Below are positions 1 through 6,607 of a stretch of 60,210 nucleotides of DNA, one piece after another. The stretch comes from Pseudomonadota bacterium (GTDB taxonomy: Bacteria > Desulfobacterota > Desulfovibrionia > Desulfovibrionales > Desulfovibrionaceae). Position numbers and translations under genes: made by a program. Location: positions 1 to 60,210 of the forward strand of contig JAHJLB010000063.1 in assembly GCA_018822105.1 (NCBI GenBank). Reading direction: 5' to 3'. The first letter of the stretch is position 1; the number at the start of each line of letters is the position of its first letter. The notes below the pieces were generated by a model. It made no database searches, had not been told where the DNA came from, and saw nothing but the letters and a program-made list of their open reading frames with translations.

Positions 1-152
1 CCGCCCCCCCCCCCCCCGCGCAGGGTGCCTGAGCGGCTGGCAACAACCGTACGCACGGGCACAGCCTTTCACTGTTTGCTGTGCCGCTGCCGTATTGCGC
101 GCAGATCAGTGCCGAATTGCTCGCGGGTTTACTGCAGCCCCTGTTGCCCAGG

Positions 153-170
153 GTAGCAATAAAGTAGCAA
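153..170. repeat. Short direct repeat GTAGCAA, 11-bp period
   Basis: GTAGCAA occurs at 153-159 and 164-170, separated by TAAA, just outside the left island boundary. Paired short direct repeats near a tRNA attachment site can be arm-type sites of tyrosine integrases, so a second element could lie further left. Two copies are too few to settle this. The rest of 1-152 shows no gene I recognise and begins with a run of 14 C. Confidence 0.35.
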
Positions 171-172
171 AA

Positions 173-209
173 TGAAAAAATGGTTTACAGCATTTTGCCG
201 TAAACCATT
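173..209 (-). terminator. Hairpin plus T-run; probable original terminator of tRNA-Ala
   Basis: The arms AATGGTTTAC (179-188) and GTAAACCATT (200-209) are perfectly complementary with an 11-nt loop. Read on the minus strand, the hairpin is followed by a T-run (A-run at 175-180 on the plus strand). It lies 4 bp outside the left 22-bp repeat. If the island is removed by joining the repeats, the structure falls about 10 nt after the CCA end of tRNA-Ala, which is where its terminator would be expected. The structure is seen; its original role is inferred. Confidence 0.7.
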
Positions 210-212
210 GTT

Positions 213-234
213 TTCTTTGGTGGAGACGAGGGGG
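213..234. repeat. attL: left direct repeat of tRNA-Ala 3' end
   Basis: These 22 bp are identical to 10885-10906, where the same bases form the 3' end of tRNA-Ala: part of the T-stem, the acceptor strand, the discriminator base, CCA and five downstream bases. Such a copy at the far end of an element whose integrase lies beside the intact tRNA is the standard footprint of site-specific integration. Confidence 0.88.
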
Positions 235-500
235 CACCTCACATCTCCACCATCGACAATGTAACATGCTGAAATATCTAGCAACAGGGCGTCAACTTGT
301 AGCACCTTTTTGTACTACATCAACGGTAGCCGTGTGCGGCAGCCCCGGCGGCTAACCCTGGTCTGGTCAACTGCCGGAAAGCCCCCGTGCTGTCAATGTT
401 CCGAGGGGACCACGGCTCGCCATGGACATCCACCTCGTTTTTCCTCGCCAGTATGGCCTTGCTGGAGTTGCCCACGGCGGTACCAGGGACGGCTCCACGG
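235..500. other. Non-coding left end of the island
   Basis: I find no credible gene here. The forward open frames entering this stretch run antisense to fdhB and have no ribosome binding site or recognisable domain. The area probably holds integrase arm sites, but I could not identify them. Confidence 0.5.
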
Positions 501-545
501 AAAAAGGCAGCCGCTGACGCAGACTATCCGTGCCAACGGCTGCCT
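501..545 (-). terminator. Terminator-like hairpin after fdhB
   Basis: On the minus strand AGGCAGCCG (545-537) pairs perfectly with CGGCTGCCT (513-505) and is followed by TTTT (504-501). It begins 34 nt after the fdhB stop, where the operon should end. The loop is long (23 nt), which lowers confidence in an efficient intrinsic terminator. Confidence 0.55.
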
Positions 546-578
546 GTATGGAGGTGGATGCTGCTGTTCAGTCCTGGG

Positions 579-1316
579 CTACCCCAGGATGCTCCTCACC
601 GGCTTCGCAAGCGCGGCGAAGAGTTCCTGCCGAGTATACTCGCGCGGGCCACGCGCGGGCATGCTCGACGCGTCGGCCATGAGGTTCTTGGCGTACAGGC
701 CCGGCTTGTCCGCAGTCAGGAAGATGACCCGGACGGAGTCCTCGTCCACCAACTGGGCGCCCGGGAACTTCTTCTTGGCCTCGGCCAGGGACTTTTTGGC
801 CAGGGCCAGCATGGCGTCACGGTCACCGAAGTTCATGGTGCCCGTGGGGCAGGACTGCACGCAGGCGGGCAGCTTCCCGGCCTTCACGCGGTCATTGCAC
901 ATGTCGCACTTGGCGATGACCTTGGTCTTCTTGTTCACGCGCGGGATGTCGTACGGGCAGGAGGAGCGGATGGTGGCCGCATCCTCCTTGGCCGTCTTGT
1001 CGTTGTACACCACGGCCCCGGTGTCCGGGTCCACGATGATGGAGTCAGGCAGGGACGCCCCGGACTTGCAGGGGGCGTCCAGGCAGTGGCGGCACTGATC
1101 CGGCAGGAAGAACCAGTGCATCTTGCCGCCGATCTCCTGCTCGTTGAAACGCACCAGGCGCAGGGTGACGTCCGAGAGGTCGGGCGGGTTCTGGTACGAC
1201 CCCATGTTCCTGGTCTTTTCGCCGGGCAGTTTCTTCCACTGTTTGCAGGCGACCTGGCAGCCCCGGCAGGCGGTGCATTTCGTCAGGTCAACGAAGAAGC
1301 TCTTTCCGTTACTCAT
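579..1316 (-). CDS. fdhB: Formate dehydrogenase beta subunit, iron-sulfur protein
   Basis: This 245-aa ferredoxin-like electron-transfer subunit of periplasmic formate dehydrogenase passes electrons from the catalytic subunit to a cytochrome or other acceptor. Cysteine groups are visible near the start (CTACRGCQVAC), in the middle (CRHCLDAPC), at SSCPYDIPR and later (CDMCNDR, CVQSCPTG), consistent with three or four [4Fe-4S] clusters. No Tat signal or C-terminal membrane helix is seen, so it would be exported with the Tat-bearing alpha subunit and stay soluble, as in Desulfovibrio FdhAB. It starts 11 bp after the fdhA stop. No cytochrome c3 or cytochrome b gene follows, so the acceptor must be encoded elsewhere. 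Confidence 0.93.
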   Translation of the reverse strand: MSNGKSFFVDLTKCTACRGCQVACKQWKKLPGEKTRNMGSYQNPPDLSDVTLRLVRFNEQEIGGKMHWFFLPDQCRHCLDAPCKSGASLPDSIIVDPDTGAVVYNDKTAKEDAATIRSSCPYDIPRVNKKTKVIAKCDMCNDRVKAGKLPACVQSCPTGTMNFGDRDAMLALAKKSLAEAKKKFPGAQLVDEDSVRVIFLTADKPGLYAKNLMADASSMPARGPREYTRQELFAALAKPVRSILG

Positions 1317-1327
1317 GACGCGCCTCC

Positions 1328-4300
1328 TTAGGCCTTGCGGACGTTGACCATGAAGGCCTTCGTCTCGGGGATGCCGGTGTTCGGGTCGCCAACGGACGGG
1401 GTCAGCAGGTTGGCCGCGTCACCGCCGTCCTTGGGCTGCAGCCAGCCGAAGTGCCAGGGGATGCCCACCTGGTGGGTGGTGTTGCCCTGGATCTTCATGG
1501 GCTTGAAGCGTTTGGTGACCATGGCCACGGCCCAGAGCTTGCCGCGCTCGTTCTCCAGGATGACCTTCTCGCCATTCTTGATGCCGCGCAGCTTGGCCAG
1601 CTCCTCGCTGATTTCGCAGAACATCTGCGGCTGGGCCTCCAGGAGCCAGGGCTGGTAGCGGGTCATGAGGCCCGTCTGCCAGTGCTCGGTGACGCGGTAG
1701 CTGGTGCAGACGATGGGGTAGCGCGGGTCGCACACGGAGTGCTTCTCGCCCTTGAAGCTGAGCGAGGTCGGGCTGTTCAGGGTCTTGGAGAAGACATTCT
1801 CGCTCACCGGGCAGTCACGAGGTTCGTAGTGCTCGGGGAATGGCCCGTCGTTCAGGCCCGGCCCGAAGAGCCGTCCCATGCCGTTCACCTGCATGATGAA
1901 CGGGTGCACGCTTCCCGGCGCGCCGCCGCCGTCCACCACGTCGATGTCCCATTTCTTGCCCGCAGCGTTCCAGGCCAGCACGGCCTTCTGCGGAGCGTAT
2001 GCCTTACCGGTCAGGTCCACGCCAGCGCGGTTGTAGATGATGCGGCGGTTCACCGGCCACGCCCAGGTCCAGTTGGGATACAGGCCGATGTTGGCCTGGG
2101 CCGGGGTCTGCTCCTTGGAGCGGCGCATGGCCCGGTTGCCCTTGGCGGGGTCCTCGTCCACGTAGGAGCCGCAGTAGATCCAGTTGCCGGAGCAGGTGCT
2201 GCCGTCGGCCTTGAGCTTGGCGAAGGAGGCCACCTGGGTGCCTTCCTTGTGCACCTTCACCGAACCGTCCGGCTGCTTCTCCTCCACGTCCTTCAGGTAG
2301 TAGCCGTTGATGAGCCGCGCGGTCTTGTGCGCATCAAAGCCGTGGCTGCCGCCCATGTCTTCCCAGTTCAGGCCGAGCACGGGTTCGGGGAACACGCCCC
2401 CTTCCTTCTTGTAGAGTTCGCGCAGCTTTTGGGCCAGCTCAAACATGATCTCGCCGTCCGGGCGGGACTCGCCCAGGGGCTTGGGACCCTGGTAGCGCCA
2501 CTGCATCCAGCGACCGGAGTTGGTGATGGAGCCTTCCTTCTCCGTGGACACGCAGCAGGGCAGCATGAAGACCTCGGTCTTGACCTTCTTGGGGTCCAGG
2601 CCAGGGCCTCTCCAGAAGGAGCTGGTCTCGCTGTCGTAGATGTTCACGGTAACCATCCAGTCGAGATTGCCCAACGCCTGGCGGGTCTTGTTGGAGTTGG
2701 CTCCGGAAACCGCCGGGTTCATGCCCCAGGCGAAGAAGCCCTTGAACTGGTTCTGGAACATCTTGTCGAAGAGCACCAGCCAGGAATTGTTCTGGCCGAC
2801 TTCCAGCTTGGGCAGCCAGTCGTAGCTCTGCGCGGGGTCGGCGTTCTTGTAGAAGCTCTTGAGCAGGCTCGCGATATACTTTGGGTAGTTCTTCTTCCAG
2901 TTCATGCTCTTGGGGTCCTTGGACTCGGGCTTGATCAGCTTCGAGTAGGCCTCAAGGTTGGGCTGGCCCGTGGTGGGCGTGGGCATGTAGCCGGGGATGA
3001 TGTGGTAGAGCAGGGCATGGTCCGTGGAGCCTTGGACGTTGGACTCGCCGCGCAGGGCGTTCACGCCGCCGCCAGCCACACCCATGTTGCCCAACAGAAG
3101 CTGGATCATGGCCATCGAGCGGATGTTCTGCACGCCCACAGTGTGCTGGGTCCAGCCCATGGCGTACATGGAGGTACCGGCCTTGTCGGGTTTGCCCGTG
3201 GCCGAATAGGCCTTGTAGACCGCCAGCAGCTTGTCCTGCGGGGTGCCGGTGGTGGCGCTGACGTTTTTGAGCGTGTAGCGGGTGTAGTGCTGTTTCATGA
3301 GCTGGAACACGCAGCGGGGGTCGGCAAGCGTGTTGTCACGCTTGGGGATGCCAGCCGCGTCGTACTCGAAGGCCCACTTCTTCTTGTCGTACTTGTGGGT
3401 CTTCTCGTCGAAGCCGCTGAACATGCCGTCCTTGAAGCCGAAGTCCTTGCCCACGATGAAGGAGCTGTTGGTGTTGTTGACCACATACTCCTTGAAGGCC
3501 AGGTCGTTTTCCAGGATGTAGTGGATCATGCCGCCCAGGAACGCGATGTCCGTGCCGGAGCGCAGGGGCGCGTACAGGTTCGCCTTGGAGCTGGTGCGGG
3601 TGAAGCGCGGGTCGACGTGGATGACCGTGGCCCCGGCGTCCTGGGCACGGGTGACCCACTTGAAGGAGATGGGGTGCGTCTCTGCGGCGTTGCTGCCCAT
3701 GATCAGGATGCAGTCGCTGTTCTTGATGTCGATCCAGTGGTTGGTCATGGCGCCACGGCCAAAGCTCTCGGCCAGGGCGGCCACGGTGGAACTGTGGCAG
3801 ATGCGCGCCTGGTGCTCGATGTAGGTAAGCCCCAGGGAGCGCATGAAGGCCTGGTAGGCCCAGCATTCCTCGTTGTCTATGGCTGCGGAGCCGACGCTGG
3901 CGATGCCCTCGCAGCGGTTCACGGTGACGCCCTGGGCGTTCTTCGTCACGAAGCTGGCGTCGCGGTCGCGTTTGACGCGCTTGGCGATCTGCTCAAGCGC
4001 CCAATCCCAGGACTTCGCTTCCCATTTGGTGCCGTAGGCCTTGCGGTACATGACCTTCTGCAAGCGCGGGTTGACCTGTCCGGGGGTGCCTTCGGTGAGC
4101 TGGTAGATGCTCGCGCCCTTGGCGCAGAGCGCGCCCTCGTTGATGGGATGGTCCGGGTCGCCCTCGACGTTGAGGGCGCGCTTGGAGCCGGACAGGGCGG
4201 TGTTGACGAGAAGACCGCAACCCACTGCGCAGTAACAGCACACGCTGGTGGTCTGCCTGCTCCACTCGGGCTTGAGCATTGCGATGCGGTCGACTGCGGC

Positions 4301-4402
4301 CTTGGCTTTGGCGGGCTTGGCAGCCAGACCGAGGCCGCCAAAAGCGGTGGTAAGCGCGGCGGTGGCGGAGAGTTTCAGGAACCCTCTGCGTGAAAGCGTC
4401 AT
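1328..4402 (-). CDS. fdhA: Formate dehydrogenase alpha (catalytic) subunit, Cys-type, Tat-exported
   Basis: This 1024-aa molybdopterin oxidoreductase (Mo or W) oxidises formate to CO2 in the periplasm. The N-terminus has a twin-arginine signal (SRRGFLKL, then a hydrophobic stretch to about residue 35). A [4Fe-4S] motif follows (VCCYCAVGC, then LCAKG). The metal-ligand site reads QARICHSSTVAAL: residue 202 is Cys (codon TGC) where many relatives have selenocysteine, so no SECIS element is needed. FGRGAMTNHW follows, typical of the FdnG/FdhA family. Length is usual for Desulfovibrio FdhA. The start has a strong AAGGAGG site. A Cys enzyme is usually slower but independent of selenium, which may suit a mobile gene. 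Upstream lies a 78-aa gene and a ModE-like regulator gene. Confidence 0.95.
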   Translation of the reverse strand: MTLSRRGFLKLSATAALTTAFGGLGLAAKPAKAKAAVDRIAMLKPEWSRQTTSVCCYCAVGCGLLVNTALSGSKRALNVEGDPDHPINEGALCAKGASIYQLTEGTPGQVNPRLQKVMYRKAYGTKWEAKSWDWALEQIAKRVKRDRDASFVTKNAQGVTVNRCEGIASVGSAAIDNEECWAYQAFMRSLGLTYIEHQARICHSSTVAALAESFGRGAMTNHWIDIKNSDCILIMGSNAAETHPISFKWVTRAQDAGATVIHVDPRFTRTSSKANLYAPLRSGTDIAFLGGMIHYILENDLAFKEYVVNNTNSSFIVGKDFGFKDGMFSGFDEKTHKYDKKKWAFEYDAAGIPKRDNTLADPRCVFQLMKQHYTRYTLKNVSATTGTPQDKLLAVYKAYSATGKPDKAGTSMYAMGWTQHTVGVQNIRSMAMIQLLLGNMGVAGGGVNALRGESNVQGSTDHALLYHIIPGYMPTPTTGQPNLEAYSKLIKPESKDPKSMNWKKNYPKYIASLLKSFYKNADPAQSYDWLPKLEVGQNNSWLVLFDKMFQNQFKGFFAWGMNPAVSGANSNKTRQALGNLDWMVTVNIYDSETSSFWRGPGLDPKKVKTEVFMLPCCVSTEKEGSITNSGRWMQWRYQGPKPLGESRPDGEIMFELAQKLRELYKKEGGVFPEPVLGLNWEDMGGSHGFDAHKTARLINGYYLKDVEEKQPDGSVKVHKEGTQVASFAKLKADGSTCSGNWIYCGSYVDEDPAKGNRAMRRSKEQTPAQANIGLYPNWTWAWPVNRRIIYNRAGVDLTGKAYAPQKAVLAWNAAGKKWDIDVVDGGGAPGSVHPFIMQVNGMGRLFGPGLNDGPFPEHYEPRDCPVSENVFSKTLNSPTSLSFKGEKHSVCDPRYPIVCTSYRVTEHWQTGLMTRYQPWLLEAQPQMFCEISEELAKLRGIKNGEKVILENERGKLWAVAMVTKRFKPMKIQGNTTHQVGIPWHFGWLQPKDGGDAANLLTPSVGDPNTGIPETKAFMVNVRKA

Positions 4403-4429
4403 GTTGCCTCCTTGGTTATGCGTTGCGGG

Positions 4430-4666
4430 TCAGCTGCCCAGCGTCTCGCGGCACAGCCTGACCATCAGGCGGTAGCCGGAAAGCACGGGGGGCGCGGTGG
4501 GGCGAACCTGTGTCCTCGGGAATCCCTGCTTGGGAAACACCCTGAGGAGCAGGCCGGACACCTTGCGCCGGACCTCTGCCAGGTCCAGGCCCAGACCCCC
4601 GAAGGGCAGGGTCAGGAGGCTCGGACCATCCTGTGTGGAGTGAAGCGGATCGTGGTGCTGTGTCAT
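4430..4666 (-). CDS. 78-aa protein leading the formate dehydrogenase operon
   Basis: A 78-aa protein of unknown function. The start is supported by GGAGGA six bases upstream, and the stop lies 27 bp before fdhA on the same strand, so it is probably the first gene of the operon. It contains a leucine/glycine stretch (LLTLPFGGLGLDL) and a basic second half, with no signal peptide, transmembrane helix or cysteine pair. Its size and place would suit a chaperone or maturation factor for the Tat enzyme, but I see no TorD or FdhD/FdhE motif and do not assign one. An overlapping 93-aa frame on the same strand looks like a shadow. Confidence 0.6.
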   Translation of the reverse strand: MTQHHDPLHSTQDGPSLLTLPFGGLGLDLAEVRRKVSGLLLRVFPKQGFPRTQVRPTAPPVLSGYRLMVRLCRETLGS

Positions 4667-5021
4667 GGAACTCCTCCACGGTTTCGTGAGGAGTCATCCC
4701 CGATACTCATAGGTGGGTCAAATATGTGCCATTAGCGCAAGCTCTGGCACAAATTGTCTAATTATTCTGCATATATGGCAGGAATGGCATACATGACACA
4801 TCAGACATATATCGGAGCGCAGGCACTCGTGCCGGACGACTGCTCTGAAAGGAGGGGGCAGGCCTGAGGCGTACGGAATGAATGGCCCGCCAGGGCCAGC
4901 CACACGCTCAGTAGGCGCTCGGCAAAGTGGTTTGCTGACCACGCCGAAGGGGTTCAGCCCTGGCGCGGTCGCTTCATGCGGGAGCTCTTCACTGCAGCAC
5001 GGCAGTGGGGCATCCGCTCCG
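4667..5021 (-). promoter_or_regulatory. AT-rich control region upstream of the fdh operon
   Basis: This gap between the ModE-like gene and the 78-aa gene holds an AT-rich block (about 4720-4815) that stands out from its GC-rich surroundings. It contains a perfect inverted repeat GTGCCA (4726-4731) / TGGCAC (4745-4750) with a 13-bp spacer. On the minus strand there are three related elements: CCGATATATG, CATGTATGCC and CATATATGCA. The first resembles a ModE half-site. I found no convincing sigma-70 or sigma-54 promoter. Binding by the neighbouring regulator is inference. Confidence 0.5.
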
Positions 5022-5465
5022 TCAGGTGTCCGTCTCGCTGCACTTGGCCACCTGGAACGGGAAGATCGTGCTCGCAGAGTTTAAGGCGCAGCGTTCAACG
5101 GTGGTGAACCAGGCCTGGAACTGGTCCGCGAGTTCCTCGCCAGCTGGGGTCAGGCTAACGCCATCGCGGCGCTGGCCACGGCTTTCCACGAGCTTGAGGC
5201 CCAGGACCTGCTCGGTCTGCTGGATCTTGCCCCAGGCAGCCCGGTAGGACATGCCCAGGACCTTGGCAGCCTTTCTGAGGGAGCCTTGCTGCTGGATGCT
5301 GAAGAGCAACTGCGCCCGGCCAATGCCGAAGAACAGCTCGCCCTTGTTTTCAAGCCAGAGGTGTAGGCGGAGGGTGGGACGAGGGGCGGTGGTTACGTGA
5401 AGGGCCTCGACTTCAGGGGCTTCTGTGGACCCGCCCGAACCGGACGGGAGTGCGCGGGTTGTCAT
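5022..5465 (-). CDS. ModE-like winged-helix regulator without ligand-binding domain
   Basis: This 147-aa protein is related to the DNA-binding half of ModE/TunR molybdate or tungstate regulators. The core (residues about 30-125) reads LRLHLWLENKGELFFG, GRAQLLFSIQQQGSLRKAA, LGMSYRAAWGKIQQTE and ends in a wing with RRDGVSLTPAGEEL. The C-terminal TOBE/molbindin domain that senses oxyanions in full ModE is absent. The protein may therefore bind DNA constitutively, sense another signal, or pair with another protein. GGGAGGG precedes the ATG by about 10 bases. It is followed by the fdh operon on the same strand, whose Mo/W enzyme is a plausible target. Confidence 0.82.
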   Translation of the reverse strand: MTTRALPSGSGGSTEAPEVEALHVTTAPRPTLRLHLWLENKGELFFGIGRAQLLFSIQQQGSLRKAAKVLGMSYRAAWGKIQQTEQVLGLKLVESRGQRRDGVSLTPAGEELADQFQAWFTTVERCALNSASTIFPFQVAKCSETDT

Positions 5466-5551
5466 AGCGCGCGTGCCCTCCCTGCCTTGGGCCAGCCCGC
5501 TTGCGCGGCCAGGGCCTTCGGCCTGAAGTAGATGAAAGTTGCCAGGGACAT
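5462..5551 (-). CDS. Possible 29-aa leader ORF coupled to the ModE-like gene
   Basis: A 29-codon frame (MSLATFIYFRPKALAAQ...) begins with ATG four bases after GGAGG. Its TGA overlaps the ATG of the ModE-like gene (ATGA). That layout suggests translational coupling or a leader peptide. No homology is recognised, and chance is possible in GC-rich sequence. Confidence 0.3.
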   Translation of the reverse strand: MSLATFIYFRPKALAAQAGWPKAGRARAL

Positions 5552-5796
5552 GGTGCCTCCGTGGTGCCGCGCCGGGAACGATTCAACAGCGCTGTTCACA
5601 GCTAGATAGCATGGCATGGGGCGGGTGAACAAGGGCGGCAGTCGGAGGCGTCCAGAGCGGACAATGCCAATCCCTGGATATTTCTCAGCAAAAAATGTGA
5701 GCGGCTTATCCATACCACTGTGTGACCTAGGCTCCCCCTGTGGGCAGTGCAGAGCTGTAGATGGTCGAAGCTGTTGCTGGGCAAGTTCTTCCGCGC

Positions 5797-5825
5797 TTGA
5801 CATCACACATACGAACGTCTAGAAA
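5797..5825 (+). promoter_or_regulatory. Sigma-70 promoter of the serine recombinase
   Basis: TTGACA (5797-5802) and TAGAAA (5820-5825) are separated by exactly 17 bp. Transcription would start near 5832, just before the GGAGG (5841-5845) that serves the ATG at 5854. This also argues against the longer open frame from 5761. The rest of 5552-5796 shows nothing I can name. Confidence 0.7.
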
Positions 5826-5853
5826 TGCTGTCAGCACAGAGGAGGTGCCAAGG

Positions 5854-6516
5854 ATGTGTAAGGTGTACGCGTACTTGAGAGTGTCCACGGACAGGCAGGA
5901 CTTGGAGAACCAGCACATGGAGATCACAGCCTACGCCTCGCGGCTAGGGCTGGTGGTAGCCGAATGGCTGGAGGTGGAGATCAGCAGCCGGAAGGACATC
6001 GGCAAGCGCCGGATCGTGGAGCTGGTGGACAGGCTCAAGCGTGGGGACGCGCTGGTGGTGTCCGAGGTGTCCAGGCTGGCCCGTTCCATGCGCGAGGTGC
6101 ACAACATCATGGGCGACTTGGCCGCCAAGAAGGTGGAGGTCCACATCATCAAGCAGAACGTGGTTGCCCGTGGCGAGGGCGACATGACCACGGACATCCT
6201 GATCAACGCCTTTGCCATGGCTGCCCAGATGGAGCGCACCCTGATCAGCCAGAGAACCAAGAATGGGCTGGCGAGAGTGAAGGCCCAGGGCAAGAAGCTG
6301 GGCAACCCCGGCCTTGAGCGCATCAACGCTGCCCGCCAGGAGAAGGCGGACCAGGGTGTGGAGCGCCTGCGGGCCACGCTGGCAGCCTTCAAGGGCCAGG
6401 GCCTGACCCAGCGCCGCATGGTGGAGGAGCTGAACGGCCTGGGGATCAGGACCGCCCAGGGGTGTGCCTGGACCCTGTGTGCCGTGCAGAGGGCCTTGAA
6501 GCGCCTGGGGCTGTAA
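5854..6516 (+). CDS. Small serine recombinase (resolvase/invertase family)
   Basis: A 220-aa site-specific recombinase. The N-terminal catalytic domain begins VYAYLRVSTDRQDLENQ, with the nucleophilic Ser at residue 10 after the conserved Arg. EVSRLARS and an arginine-rich E-helix region (MERTLISQRTKNGLARVKAQGK) follow. The last 45 residues form a helix-turn-helix (GLTQRRMVEELNGLGIRTAQG...) for DNA binding. The size fits Tn3-type resolvases and Hin-like invertases, not large serine integrases. The start at 5854 has GGAGG eight bases upstream and a promoter in front. It is followed by the polymerase-like gene and may resolve dimers or replication intermediates of the element. Confidence 0.88.
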   Translation: MCKVYAYLRVSTDRQDLENQHMEITAYASRLGLVVAEWLEVEISSRKDIGKRRIVELVDRLKRGDALVVSEVSRLARSMREVHNIMGDLAAKKVEVHIIKQNVVARGEGDMTTDILINAFAMAAQMERTLISQRTKNGLARVKAQGKKLGNPGLERINAARQEKADQGVERLRATLAAFKGQGLTQRRMVEELNGLGIRTAQGCAWTLCAVQRALKRLGL

Positions 6517-6607
6517 TCCTGCCCCTGGACGCCGGGCCGATCTTCAATTATCCCGATCACCTCACCCTGGCAGGGCGGGGTGGTCATCTTGTGTGCAGGA
6601 GGGGCAG

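Noticed and set aside
4-17. Run of 14 C at the window start
   Set aside because: A homopolymer at the edge of the window may be a sequencing or assembly feature; nothing biological can be supported.
1451-4393. 980-codon open frame on the plus strand opposite fdhA
   Set aside because: It is antisense to a clear FdhA, has Val/Gly/Ala/His-rich low-complexity translation and no domain; a GC-rich codon artefact.
4416-4697. 93-codon frame overlapping the 78-aa gene
   Set aside because: It extends across the start of the better frame, has no ribosome site and a Pro/Gly/Ser/Arg-rich artefact composition.
4718-4760. Possible sigma-54 promoter for the fdh operon (TGGCAC-N5-TGAC)
   Set aside because: The essential GC of the -12 element is missing in both orientations.
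5462-5806. 114-codon frame upstream of the ModE-like gene
   Set aside because: Most of it has no homology or ribosome site; only the last 29 codons have a good start, listed separately at low confidence.
5761-5853. N-terminal extension of the serine recombinase
   Set aside because: It lies over a consensus promoter and lacks family homology; the ATG at 5854 has GGAGG and matches the family start.
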